DNA of 64,000 nucleotides from NCBI GenBank assembly GCA_040400005.1, contig JBBARC010000001.1, positions 62,001 to 126,000 on the forward strand, in the 5' to 3' direction. Both the position numbers and the translations under genes were made by a program. Origin of the DNA: JBBARC01 sp040400005 (GTDB lineage: Bacteria; Pseudomonadota; Alphaproteobacteria; Acetobacterales; Acetobacteraceae). The notes beneath the pieces are model-generated. The model searched no databases. It was not told where the DNA came from and saw only the letters and a program-made list of their open reading frames with translations. Below are positions 42,782 through 51,295 of this stretch, piece by piece (the stretch's first letter is position 1; the number at the start of each line of letters is the position of its first letter).

Positions 42782-44743
42782 ATGACCCACCCCGAGCGTG
42801 AACTTACCTTTCGTGGCCTGGTGCTGGGTGCGCTGATTACGGTTATTTTTACCGCAGCTAATGTTTATCTTGGCTTAAAAGTGGGGCTTACCTTTGCGTC
42901 ATCCATCCCCGCCGCAGTGATTTCCATGGCGGTGCTGCGGCTTGCCGGCGGCACGATCCTGGAAAACAACATGGTGCAAACCCAGGCATCAGCGGCCGGA
43001 ACGCTTGCCTCGGTGATCTTTGTACTGCCGGCTTTGGTGATGGTCGGGCATTGGCAAGGCTTTGCATTCTGGCAAACCTCGCTGATTTGTGCGGCGGGTG
43101 GGGTGCTTGGGGTGCTGTTCACGGTGCCGTTGCGGCGCGCGATGGTGACTGGCAGCGACCTGCCCTACCCTGAAGGAATGGCGGCGGCCGAGATCCTTAA
43201 AGCTGGCCATGCCGATACAGGGCTTCAGGCGCCTGGCGAGCCTGGCGCCGGCGATATCGCGGCAGGGGCAGCTTTGTCGGCCGCAATCAGTTTTCTCGCC
43301 AGCGGGCTGCTGGTGCTGGCCGACCAGATCAGCGTGTTTTTCGCGGCAGGCCCCGCCGTGTTTCGGCTGGCTACGGGATTTTCGCTGGCCTTATTGGGGG
43401 CGGGATACCTGATCGGCCTTGCCGCAGGGCTTGCCATGCTGTTGGGGGCATGCCTCGCCTGGGAGGTGATCGTGCCTATTCTGACTACCCTGGCACCCAC
43501 GCCCGCCGGCACCACAAACGGGGCCTACGCGACGTTCGTGTGGGCCCATCAGGTGCGCTTTATGGGGGCGGGTTTAATCGGCGTTGCCGCGGTTTTTACC
43601 CTAGGCCAGTTGCTGGGCCCGACGATCACCGGGGTGCGCGAGGCGATGGCGCGCGGATTAAGCGAGACCCCGGCGCTAGTGCCGGACACCGACCGCGACC
43701 TGGCGCCGGGCGTGATCGCCGCGATCTTTATTCTGGCATGCCTGGTGACCGGCCTAGTGCTGGGCAATTTCGTACAGACCACAGCGCTTGCAGACGCTAT
43801 CGGGGTGTGGCCGATGGCGATTATCGGCACAGTGTTTACCGTGGTGTTTGGTTTTGCCGTCGCTGCCGCCTGCGGTTATATGGCGGGCTTGGTCGGGTCC
43901 TCGGCCAGCCCGATCTCTGGCATCGCCATTTTGGCGACTCTCGCCTGCGCCATGCTGATAGCGGAGCTCATCGGCGGCGGTCATGCGCCAGGCGCCCTGC
44001 GCGATGCCGGCATTGCTTTTACCCTATTTGTGGTGACCGCAGTTTTGGCGACCGCGACCATTTCCAACGATAATTTGCAGGATCTGAAAACCGGGCAATT
44101 GGTGGGTGCCACGCCATGGAAGCAGCAAGTGGCGCTGCTGGCCGGCACCCTGGTGGGTGCACTGGTGATCCCGCCGGTGCTGAATTTGCTGTATAACGCT
44201 TATGGCTTTGGTACGGCGCTACCGCGGCTGGGGATGGATGCCGCAGCAGCACTTGCGGCACCGCAAGCAACGCTGATGGCGGCAATCGCGACTGGTATAT
44301 TTGGCGGCCATCTGGATTGGCGCGCGATTGCCATAGGTGCCGCCATGGGCGCGACGTTGATCGCTCTGGATCAGGTTTTAACCAGGCGCGGTGCCGCCGC
44401 CCGGGTGCCGCCGCTGGCCGTGGGCATTGGCCTGTATTTGCCGCCCAGTGTGGGGGTGACGCTGGCGGTGGGGGCGATTTTAGGATTTTTCATCCAATCG
44501 CGCCTAAGCGGGCGCGCCGATGCCGGCCGCGCCGAACGGCGTGGGGTGCTGATCGCATCCGGATTTATTGTTGGCGAAAGCCTGGTGGGGGTGGCCATGG
44601 CAGCTATCATCGGCGCAACAGGCCTCGCCGCGCCATTGGCGATGGTGGGGACGAGCTTTGCACCTTATGCCGCGTGGGCCGGTCTTGCCACATTTGGTGC
44701 TGCGTGCGCCTGGTTCGCCCGCCGCGTGCTGACTGACGCCTAG
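42782..44743 (+). CDS. OPT-family oligopeptide transporter
   Basis: A 653-residue polytopic transporter of the oligopeptide transporter family, proton-coupled importers of peptides or metal chelates. The N-terminus matches the bacterial clade (RELTFRGLVLGALI, TAANVYLGLKVGLTFASSIP, NNMVQTQASAAGTLASVIF, DLPYPEGMAAAEILKAGH), and the second half has ISNDNLQDLKTGQLVGATPWKQQ and AVGIGLYLPPSVG, both family hallmarks. ATG 42782 has GGAG 5 bases upstream. Convergent with the hybrid kinase gene, 21 bases apart. Substrate unknown. Confidence 0.93.
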   Translation: MTHPERELTFRGLVLGALITVIFTAANVYLGLKVGLTFASSIPAAVISMAVLRLAGGTILENNMVQTQASAAGTLASVIFVLPALVMVGHWQGFAFWQTSLICAAGGVLGVLFTVPLRRAMVTGSDLPYPEGMAAAEILKAGHADTGLQAPGEPGAGDIAAGAALSAAISFLASGLLVLADQISVFFAAGPAVFRLATGFSLALLGAGYLIGLAAGLAMLLGACLAWEVIVPILTTLAPTPAGTTNGAYATFVWAHQVRFMGAGLIGVAAVFTLGQLLGPTITGVREAMARGLSETPALVPDTDRDLAPGVIAAIFILACLVTGLVLGNFVQTTALADAIGVWPMAIIGTVFTVVFGFAVAAACGYMAGLVGSSASPISGIAILATLACAMLIAELIGGGHAPGALRDAGIAFTLFVVTAVLATATISNDNLQDLKTGQLVGATPWKQQVALLAGTLVGALVIPPVLNLLYNAYGFGTALPRLGMDAAAALAAPQATLMAAIATGIFGGHLDWRAIAIGAAMGATLIALDQVLTRRGAAARVPPLAVGIGLYLPPSVGVTLAVGAILGFFIQSRLSGRADAGRAERRGVLIASGFIVGESLVGVAMAAIIGATGLAAPLAMVGTSFAPYAAWAGLATFGAACAWFARRVLTDA

Positions 44744-44764
44744 CGTGACCGGAATAACGTTTTA

Positions 44765-46330
44765 TCAGCTCACCGGCGCATCCACACTGGCAGCGCGGAT
44801 GACCGCCGCAACCGCATCGGTCAGATCGCGCAACGCAAAGGGTTTGGCCAGAAAAGCAATATTGGCACGCTCCACCTGCGCACGGCGGGCTTGATCGGCG
44901 TAGCCCGACATCAGCACCGCGGGCAGGTTCGGATGCTCGGCACGCAATCGTTCAACCAATGTTGCCCCATCCATGCCTGGCAAGGTGACATCGGACACCA
45001 CGCAGCTAAGCTCAGTTTTATCGAGCGCCAAGGCCGCTTCTGCGGTTTCAAACGCCTGCACGGCAAACCCCGCGCGGGTTAAGGCGCGCTGTGCCAGGGC
45101 GCGCAAGGCCGCTTCGTCTTCGACCAATACCACTACTTGACCGGCCGCGCTGATGGGCGTTGGCGCGGCCACCTGCTGTGACGGCACCAGGGGTGAGGGG
45201 GGCGGCGTCCATAACGGCGGTGCCTGCGCGCGGGCCGCCACCTGCTCGGTATCGTCACGCGGCAATAAGATGGTGAAGCAACTGCCCTGCCCTACGCGGC
45301 TTTCCACCTGCAGAAAACCACCCGATTGTTGAACAATGCCAATCACAGTGGACAGGCCCAGACCAGTACCGCCGGCATCGCGGCGTGTGGTAAAAAAGGG
45401 ATCGAAGATACGCGCCAGAACATCGCCCGCCATGCCACACCCGGCATCGCGCACAGCAATGGTTATATACCGCCCAGGTGGCGCAGTGGCCGGGCCCACC
45501 CGGGTTTTATGAAGTAATAATCTACGTCCAGTTGTAATAACTAAGCTGCCCTGCCCGGCCATGGCGTGCCCACCGTTGACCGAGAGGTTGACCAACACCT
45601 GCTCCAGCTGGGCGGGGTCGATACGAACGGCGCGATTTGCATCGTCCAGCATAATATCCAGATGCACCCCCTCGCCGATCAACCGGCGCAGCAGCGGCGC
45701 CACCGCGGTAACGGCGGCATTGACCGGCACGATCTTGGGCATAAGCGTTTGCTCGCACCCATATGCCAGCAATTGGCGGGTAAGCACCGCACCACGACGC
45801 ACCTGCGAAATGATCTGTTCAAGATTTGCCCGGTCCAAGCGGTCTTCGATGCGGTCGAGCGATTCCTCGGCGGCACTTTGGATGGCGCTGAGCAAGTTAT
45901 TCACATCGTGGGCAACACCTGCGGCCAACTGACCGACCGCTTTGAGGCGCAGCGCCTGGCCCAATTGTTCGGCCAAAACTTGTTCGGCGGTGCGATCGGT
46001 GACCAGAAGAATGGCCCCATCGCCACCCGCGACCGGGGTTATGGTAAGCGCTACCGCCCGGCGGCTGGCACCGTTGGCGAGATCGGTCAGTTGCGTGGAT
46101 GCGGTGGCGGTATCGAAGGCGGCACGCAAACGCGGGCCGGCTGGGGCAGGTACACCCAAAAACGCATCGGCGCCAAGAGCGACCCCGAACATAGTGCCAA
46201 ATACGGGGTTTGCACGCACTACGCGCGCGTGGCGATCGAGCAAAGCAAGCCCTGCCCCTGTCTCGGCGAACACGGCGTCGAGCACCGCGCGGCGGGGCTG
46301 AAAAAAGCGCCTTAGGTGGGCGCGGATCAT
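44765..46330 (-). CDS. cckA: CckA-like hybrid histidine kinase
   Basis: A 521-residue hybrid kinase. Order: a PAS-like domain (residues 20-110) without transmembrane helices; the HisKA box RLKAVGQLAAGVAHDVNNLL with His141; a GHKL ATPase (NLSVNGGHAMAGQG, GTGLGLSTVIGIVQQSGG); a Pro-rich linker; and a receiver domain with the phosphoacceptor Asp447 in SDVTLPGMDG. The box closely follows CckA (AVGQLAGGIAHDFNNLL-type), which via ChpT controls CtrA and, in several alphaproteobacteria, flagellar genes. The ATG overlaps the flhB stop (ATGA), so it is translationally coupled to the flagellar operon. Lack of transmembrane helices differs from Caulobacter CckA. Confidence 0.82.
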   Translation of the reverse strand: MIRAHLRRFFQPRRAVLDAVFAETGAGLALLDRHARVVRANPVFGTMFGVALGADAFLGVPAPAGPRLRAAFDTATASTQLTDLANGASRRAVALTITPVAGGDGAILLVTDRTAEQVLAEQLGQALRLKAVGQLAAGVAHDVNNLLSAIQSAAEESLDRIEDRLDRANLEQIISQVRRGAVLTRQLLAYGCEQTLMPKIVPVNAAVTAVAPLLRRLIGEGVHLDIMLDDANRAVRIDPAQLEQVLVNLSVNGGHAMAGQGSLVITTGRRLLLHKTRVGPATAPPGRYITIAVRDAGCGMAGDVLARIFDPFFTTRRDAGGTGLGLSTVIGIVQQSGGFLQVESRVGQGSCFTILLPRDDTEQVAARAQAPPLWTPPPSPLVPSQQVAAPTPISAAGQVVVLVEDEAALRALAQRALTRAGFAVQAFETAEAALALDKTELSCVVSDVTLPGMDGATLVERLRAEHPNLPAVLMSGYADQARRAQVERANIAFLAKPFALRDLTDAVAAVIRAASVDAPVS

Positions 46331-47370
46331 CGCACGCCAACCCGCGCATTCAGACGCCAAATATAGGCTATGATTTCCGCCACCGCTCGAAAATGCTCCG
46401 CTGGAATTTCTGTATCGATTTCGACCCGATACAATGCGCGCGCTAATGGCGGATTAGCAACAATTGGAACGCGTGAGCTACGAGCAATATCACGAATGCG
46501 GGCGGCGATATCGTCAGCACCCTTGGCGACAACACGGGGGGAGGCGGTATCGCCGCGGCGATACGCCAGGGCCACCGCATAATGCGTGGGGTTGGTGACG
46601 ATTACCGTGGCGGTTGGCACCGCCGCCATCATGCGCCGGCGCGCGCGCATGCGGGCCATCTGGCGCAGGCGCTGCCGGGCTTCTGGGTTTCCGTCGGTAT
46701 CCTTGCTTTCCTCGCGCAGGTCGGTTCGGCTCATGCGCAATGATCGCGCATGGCGGAACCGCACCAGCAGAAGATCGATCAGCGCCAGAACCAGTTGCGC
46801 GCCAACCAGCCGCATCGTGAGACCAACCAGGGCGGCGGTGACCGTGCGAACAAGCCCGGCAGGGGACTGCATCAGCACGCCGGCCAGAACCGGGCGCAGA
46901 TCACGCGCTGTGGACAGGCCAATTGCGCCCAGTAACAGCAACTTAGCTAAGGCACGGCCGGCTGCCATTAACGTTTCTATACCAAACAAACGACGCAGCC
47001 CCCGTTGCGGGGAAATTCTTGCAATATCCGGCAATAGTGATGCGGCATGGCTACCCATGCCGGTTTGCAAAAAGCCCGCACCAATAATTGCGGCGATGGC
47101 GGCAAGGCCTACCGGCAGAACGGTGCGAGCTACGGTAGCGAGCGAGGCCGCACTAACCGTCGTGATGTCCTGTCCGCCCGCGAGTTGGGCCACCAACCAG
47201 GCCGGGATGGTTTGCTGCCAGTCCGCACATTGTAGTGCCAACACGGACAGGCCTGCCGCCAAACCTGCCACCATGTTCATATCCCGCGAGATCGCAAAGC
47301 GGCCTTCATCCCGCGCTTTTTGCAGCCGCCTGCTGGTGGGGGCTTCGGTACGATCATCGCTGGCGGACAC
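46327..47370 (-). CDS. flhB: Flagellar export apparatus protein FlhB
   Basis: FlhB sets the substrate switch of the flagellar type III export gate. 347 residues: N-terminal EAPTSRRLQKARDEGRFAISRDM, four transmembrane helices, and the autocleavage motif NPTH in TVIVTNPTHYAVALAY, with the FlhBc region after it (RSSRVPIVANPPLARALYR). GTG start at 47370, 2 bases after the fliR stop. Confidence 0.97.
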   Translation of the reverse strand: MSASDDRTEAPTSRRLQKARDEGRFAISRDMNMVAGLAAGLSVLALQCADWQQTIPAWLVAQLAGGQDITTVSAASLATVARTVLPVGLAAIAAIIGAGFLQTGMGSHAASLLPDIARISPQRGLRRLFGIETLMAAGRALAKLLLLGAIGLSTARDLRPVLAGVLMQSPAGLVRTVTAALVGLTMRLVGAQLVLALIDLLLVRFRHARSLRMSRTDLREESKDTDGNPEARQRLRQMARMRARRRMMAAVPTATVIVTNPTHYAVALAYRRGDTASPRVVAKGADDIAARIRDIARSSRVPIVANPPLARALYRVEIDTEIPAEHFRAVAEIIAYIWRLNARVGVR

Positions 47371-47372
47371 GT

Positions 47373-48131
47373 CTAGCCCGCCGGCAAGGCGGCGAACGCC
47401 GCACGCATGGCCTCGATTGCACTATCGGCACAGGCGCCGGCAAGCAATGCCACCAGCGCCAACCCGCCCAACACCTGGCCCGGAAGAGCGGCGAAATAGA
47501 TTTGCAGTTGCGGCACCAATCGCGCCAGCAGCCCCAATGCAACCTGCCAAACCAGGCCGACCAGAATAAACGGCGCGGCAAGCCCCAGCGCCACGGTCAT
47601 GGCGCTGCCGGTTGCCACCAGCGCCGCCTGTAGTGCATCCGCCCCGTTTAATGGTTGGCCCGGCGGTAGCACAGTGTAGCTATGCGCCAATGCGGCGAGG
47701 GGCATCGCGTAAAGCCCCGTTGTTAACAATAACACTGGCACGAACAAACCGAACAAACGGCCAATCACGGCGGATTGCGCCCCGAGCGCCGGATCTGGCT
47801 GCAACACACTGGAAAGCCCGGTCATGAGGGATATCACCTGCCCGGCAATCGGCAGCGCCAAAGCGGCGACACGGGCAAGCCACCCTATCAACATGCCGAC
47901 CAAAACTTCGGTGGCGATCAACCGGGCCAAATCCGCAATGTCGGGCATGTGGGGGGTGAACAACGGTGCCACGACCGGGGTCAGCAGAATTGACAGAGCG
48001 GTTACCAGGCTTGCGCGCACCAGCACCGGGGCATCGGCTTCGCCCAAACCTGGCAGCAGGCTAACCGCACCAGCGACACGGCACATAACCAATAGAAATG
48101 GCACGATCATGGCAAGGTTAGTGCTCAGCAC
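47373..48131 (-). CDS. fliR: Flagellar export gate protein FliR
   Basis: FliR is part of the FliPQR export pore. The 252-residue hydrophobic protein begins FLLVMCRVAGAVSLLPGLG, has LIATEVLVGMLIGWLARVA and a PAPFILVGLVWQ-like C-terminal half, as in the family. GTG start 48131. It is separated from fliQ by 96 bases that contain a terminator-type hairpin, and abuts flhB downstream. Confidence 0.95.
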   Translation of the reverse strand: MLSTNLAMIVPFLLVMCRVAGAVSLLPGLGEADAPVLVRASLVTALSILLTPVVAPLFTPHMPDIADLARLIATEVLVGMLIGWLARVAALALPIAGQVISLMTGLSSVLQPDPALGAQSAVIGRLFGLFVPVLLLTTGLYAMPLAALAHSYTVLPPGQPLNGADALQAALVATGSAMTVALGLAAPFILVGLVWQVALGLLARLVPQLQIYFAALPGQVLGGLALVALLAGACADSAIEAMRAAFAALPAG

Positions 48132-48161
48132 GGTGTGCCTGCCGCCTCAGACCCAAAATAA

Positions 48162-48196
48162 CAAAAGTCTTTTGCTTCTTTTCTTCAGAAAAGAAG
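48162..48196 (-). terminator. Hairpin/AAAAGACTTTT element between fliQ and fliR
   Basis: In sense after fliQ: arms CTTCTTTTC and GAAAAGAAG around TGAA, then CAAAAGACTTTTG. It matches the terminators at 8506-8541 and 8592-8629. Located within an otherwise continuous flagellar operon, it would reduce read-through to fliR, flhB and cckA. Confidence 0.65.
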
Positions 48197-48227
48197 TCTT
48201 GGTCTTCCCCTGATTGGCCCGAACCGA

Positions 48228-48491
48228 TCAGTGACCACCGGCCGCGATCAAGGCATCGATCATTTGCGCCATGAAATCACGCAAAGCGATGGCCATGAAC
48301 GGCCCAGTGACCCAGGCCGCCACACACGTAGCTATCAGTTTTGGCAGAAAGGACAGCACGCTATCGCTAATTTGGGTAATCGCCTGAAACACCGCGATGG
48401 CGACGCCGGCCACAAGGGATGCGCCAAGAATGGGCAGACACAATTTCGCTGCAAGCAGCATGGCGGCGAATAAGGCGGCTGAGATATCCAT
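48228..48491 (-). CDS. fliQ: Flagellar export gate protein FliQ
   Basis: 87 residues with two hydrophobic hairpin helices: LCLPILGASLVAGVAIAVFQAITQISDS, the FliQ signature, and FLPKLIATCVAAWVTGPFM. It forms the FliPQR pore. ATG 48491 gives the standard size; the frame extends upstream into fliE. It lies 22 bases after fliE. Confidence 0.95.
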   Translation of the reverse strand: MDISAALFAAMLLAAKLCLPILGASLVAGVAIAVFQAITQISDSVLSFLPKLIATCVAAWVTGPFMAIALRDFMAQMIDALIAAGGH

Positions 48492-48513
48492 TGTTTGCAG
48501 CCGCAACGCTGGC

Positions 48514-48819
48514 TCAGATCGGCATTTTGATGATGTCTTGATAGGCTTGCAGCACGCGATCGCGGATCGCAACGGTTGCCTGCAGGGCGAGTTCCGCGCG
48601 AGAGACGGCGGTAACCACCTGGGTCAAGTCGCCGTGCCCGGATATCGCATCGGTGGCTTTGGTATCGGCCTGCTGGCCGGCGTCGATGGCACCGGTGATC
48701 GCGCGGTTAAGCAAGGATGAAAAATCGCCGCCCGATGCACTGGGCGGGGTGGCGCCTGCTGCGTCGCGATAGGCGTTGCCGGCCTGGGCTAGGCGGGATA
48801 CCAGGGCGAGATCAGTCAT
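48514..48819 (-). CDS. fliE: Flagellar hook-basal body protein FliE
   Basis: FliE joins the MS ring to the rod. The 101-residue protein carries the closing family motif SRAELALQATVAIRDRVLQAYQDIIKMPI in its last 30 residues and a polar N-terminal half with FSSLLNRAI. Its ATG overlaps the flgC TGA by four bases, so the two are coupled. Confidence 0.95.
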   Translation of the reverse strand: MTDLALVSRLAQAGNAYRDAAGATPPSASGGDFSSLLNRAITGAIDAGQQADTKATDAISGHGDLTQVVTAVSRAELALQATVAIRDRVLQAYQDIIKMPI

Positions 48820-49223
48820 CGTAACAGCTCGATCACACGGGTCAGCATAGCGCGCGAGGCCTGCATGACGTTGAGGTTAGCGGTGTACGACCGTTCCGCT
48901 TCGCGCATATCCATCAATTCGACGAAGCTATTCACATTGGGCGTTCGCACGTAGCCCGATGGATCAGCGGCAGGGCTGGACGGGTCGTATTTTAACGGGA
49001 AGGCGGATTTATCGGCGGTGATACTTTCAACCCGAACCGTTTTAACACCCAGTGACCGATCCAGCACATTTTCAAATACGGTGGTGCGGCGCTGGTACGG
49101 CGCGGCACCTGGCGACGAGCCGGTGCTATCCTGGTTGGCCAGATTTTCGGCAATAACCCGCAGACGCTCGGTTTGGGCTTGCATGCCACGTGCTGAGATC
49201 GTGAGGGCCGTGGCGATATCCAT
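48816..49223 (-). CDS. flgC: Flagellar basal-body rod protein FlgC
   Basis: A proximal-rod protein of 135 residues: N-terminal TALTISARGMQAQTERLRVIAENLANQDS (the rod/hook N-terminal motif) and C-terminal NSFVELMDMREAERSYTANLNVM. ATG 49223 lies 7 bases after the flgB stop; a TTG at 49247 in frame would overlap flgB. Confidence 0.95.
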   Translation of the reverse strand: MDIATALTISARGMQAQTERLRVIAENLANQDSTGSSPGAAPYQRRTTVFENVLDRSLGVKTVRVESITADKSAFPLKYDPSSPAADPSGYVRTPNVNSFVELMDMREAERSYTANLNVMQASRAMLTRVIELLR

Positions 49224-49230
49224 GGCTAGA

Positions 49231-49683
49231 TTACGCGTTGCGGCCAAGGGCGGTCATGAACATGCCCATGTACGACTTCCACAAATTACCGACCAGCAAA
49301 GCCGAGGTTTCATCGTCGGCAATTTCGGTCATTTGCCCTTCGACGCCCACCGCGTTGCCGTCCGGGGCACGCGCTTGTGGACGCGTGGACTGGGTCGCGA
49401 CGCTTCCTGGCGCGCCACCAAGATGCGCGCGATCGGTACGAAAGAGAACAACTGCATTGGCGCCGTCGAGGTGCTGAGTAAACGGTATAATATCACGTGG
49501 CACGTAACGGGGCGTATCGGCGTTTGCGATGTTCTGCGCCAATATATTTTGTCGTTCCGCGATCCAGGTCAGACGACTACCAGCGAGATCGAAGAACGCA
49601 TCGGGCTGCCCGCGCTGATGGGCTGCTGTAAGTGATGTTGGTGTTTGCGCGCGTGGTGCTAACAGGGCTTCGGTGTTGGACAT
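49231..49683 (-). CDS. flgB: Flagellar basal-body rod protein FlgB
   Basis: A proximal-rod protein of 150 residues, with WIAERQNILAQNIANADTPRYVPRD at the N-terminal rod motif and an ETSALLVGNLWKSYMGMFMTAL end. First gene of the minus-strand series flgB-flgC-fliE-fliQ-fliR-flhB-cckA, divergent from an unknown gene and fliO-fliP. Confidence 0.95.
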   Translation of the reverse strand: MSNTEALLAPRAQTPTSLTAAHQRGQPDAFFDLAGSRLTWIAERQNILAQNIANADTPRYVPRDIIPFTQHLDGANAVVLFRTDRAHLGGAPGSVATQSTRPQARAPDGNAVGVEGQMTEIADDETSALLVGNLWKSYMGMFMTALGRNA

Positions 49684-49791
49684 GTCGTGCTCCCACTACG
49701 GCTGCCCAGACCAACACGAAACAGGATCAGCATGAGGATCGCTGACCCATGTTTGGGTTGTTGAAAACCGCTTGGTGCACTGTGGCTAGGG

Positions 49792-49799
49792 ATGGTTAA
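49792..49799 (-). promoter_or_regulatory. TTAACCAT motif upstream of flgB
   Basis: The minus strand reads TTAACCAT about 110 bases before flgB, in the 188-base divergent flagellar spacer. This octamer is a described CtrA-type site in Caulobacter. A chance match is possible. Confidence 0.35.
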
Positions 49800-49871
49800 A
49801 ATTTGGTTGCGGCCGGCGGTAGGGCCCAACGCTTAAGAATTGGGAAAGAAATTGGTGACCTAAGTAAGAAC

Positions 49872-50189
49872 ATGGTCGCCGTTAACGACAACACCAACCG
49901 TGAGCATGCCGCCACCCTACCCACGCAATTGCTGGGGCTGGCCGAAAGACTGGCCCGCACACTTGCGGTTGCGCGCGCGTTGGTTCTGGCTGGCCGCCCG
50001 CTTGATCTAACTGGCTTTGACGATGGCATAGGCATGCTGTGCGCGCAAACCCTTGATCTACCAACCCAGGATGCCCGGGCGATGAAAGCCGTTCTGGTCG
50101 GGCTAATGGAAAGTGTCGATTCACTTGGTGGCGTGTTCCGCGAACGTCTACGCGGTAACATTGTCCCATCGCGGCCAGGGTCGGCATGA
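49872..50189 (+). CDS. Unknown protein encoded with fliO-fliP
   Basis: A 105-residue, mostly helical, soluble protein (LLGLAERLARTLAVARALVLAGR, MKAVLVGLMESVDSLGG), with no signal or transmembrane segment. ATG 49872 has only a weak AAGTAAG upstream; the frame opens at 49803. Its TGA overlaps the fliO ATG (ATGA), so it is translated together with the flagellar export genes and probably acts in flagellar assembly or regulation. I do not recognise the family. Confidence 0.7.
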   Translation: MVAVNDNTNREHAATLPTQLLGLAERLARTLAVARALVLAGRPLDLTGFDDGIGMLCAQTLDLPTQDARAMKAVLVGLMESVDSLGGVFRERLRGNIVPSRPGSA

Positions 50190-50452
50190 CGCGCGTGTGG
50201 GCGGATAATTCACACGCGATGTTAGGATTAGCAACGCTGCTGGTGGCGGCGGCCGCAGTGCTGATCTGGCTGCGCCGCTACCGGCCGCACAACGAGGCGA
50301 CCCAATCTGCCTTCCGGCGGGTTGGTAGTTTTGCTTTAGATCCGCGGCGACGCCTGCATCTGATCGAAATCGATGGCCAACGGGCTTTGGTGCTGACCGG
50401 TGGCGCGAATGATTTCTTAATCGCGTGGCCGTGCCGGTCACCGACGGCGTGA
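50186..50452 (+). CDS. fliO: Flagellar biosynthesis protein FliO
   Basis: FliO is a small bitopic protein that helps assemble the FliP ring. 88 residues: one transmembrane helix (LGLATLLVAAAAVLIWL), then the cytosolic motif DPRRRLHLIEIDGQRALVLTG and a short GGANDFLIAW end. Overlaps the upstream unknown gene and the downstream fliP by four bases each. Confidence 0.88.
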   Translation: MTRVWADNSHAMLGLATLLVAAAAVLIWLRRYRPHNEATQSAFRRVGSFALDPRRRLHLIEIDGQRALVLTGGANDFLIAWPCRSPTA

Positions 50453-51213
50453 CATCATCCCCGCGCACGGTAACGCGCTTGCAATTTCTGATGTCGGTTG
50501 CAGCGATAGGTGCTGTAACCATGGGGGCTGCGCACGCACAATCGGTGACCATTGATCTGGGTCACGCGGGCGACGCCGGGGCGACCGCGCGGCTTGCACA
50601 AATCACAGCATTATTCACCATACTATCGCTCGCACCCAGCCTGATCGTCATGACCACAGCGTTTACCCGCATTGTCATTGTGCTGTCCTTGCTACGCAGC
50701 GCGCTGGGTGCGCAGGGCACGCCGCCCAACGTGGTGCTCATCGGCCTCAGTTTATTTTTAACGTTCTTTGTCATGCAGCCAACGTTGGATGATGCTTGGG
50801 TGCATGCCATTTTGCCCATGCAGCAAGGCAAGCTTGAAACCTTGCCGGGGCTGCAACTGGCCGCCGAACCGTTCCGGCAGTTTATGGTGGCGAATTTACA
50901 CCCGGCCGATCTAGCTGTGTTTCAACAAATCGGCCACCTGCCGCCGATTGTGGATGGGGCGCATCCGCCATGGCGCGCGCTAATACCGGCTTTTATGATC
51001 GGCGAACTGCGCCGCGCCTTCGAGATGGGTTTTTTATTATACCTGCCGTTCACGATCATCGATCTGGTGATCGCCAGCGTGCTGATGGCACTCGGCATGG
51101 TGATGCTACCACCAAGCGCGGTGTCACTACCGTTCAAGCTGATTTTCTTTGTTATGGTGGATGGCTGGCGCTTAGTTGCTGGCGGGCTTGTGGAAAGCTT
51201 TCTGCCGCATTAG
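50449..51213 (+). CDS. fliP: Flagellar export gate protein FliP
   Basis: FliP forms the core of the FliPQR export pore. The 254-residue protein has a signal-like N-terminus (FLMSVAAIGAVTMGAAHAQ), LAPSLIVMTTAFTRIVIVLSLLR, the NVVLIGLSLFLTFFVMQP segment and the closing LPFKLIFFVMVDGW. The start GTG 50449 overlaps the fliO TGA (GTGA); GTGs at 50425 and 50431 are less likely. Confidence 0.96.
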   Translation: MTSSPRTVTRLQFLMSVAAIGAVTMGAAHAQSVTIDLGHAGDAGATARLAQITALFTILSLAPSLIVMTTAFTRIVIVLSLLRSALGAQGTPPNVVLIGLSLFLTFFVMQPTLDDAWVHAILPMQQGKLETLPGLQLAAEPFRQFMVANLHPADLAVFQQIGHLPPIVDGAHPPWRALIPAFMIGELRRAFEMGFLLYLPFTIIDLVIASVLMALGMVMLPPSAVSLPFKLIFFVMVDGWRLVAGGLVESFLPH

Positions 51214-51259
51214 GCGAGTTATCGCGCCGGCCGGGCGACTAACCACCCCGCAGCGCACG

Positions 51260-51275
51260 CCCCAAAACCTTGGGG
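51260..51275. other. Hairpin between fliP and tRNA-Leu(GAG)
   Basis: CCCCAA and TTGGGG around AACC, between the convergent fliP and tRNA genes. There is no U-tract, so it is at best a weak or factor-dependent terminator. Confidence 0.35.
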
Positions 51276-51295
51276 TGCACGCCGGGGAGGCATTA

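Noticed and set aside
46586..47569. 327-codon open frame antisense to flhB and fliR
   Set aside because: Shadow frame with Arg/Pro/Ala-rich composition opposite well-conserved flagellar genes; no motifs.
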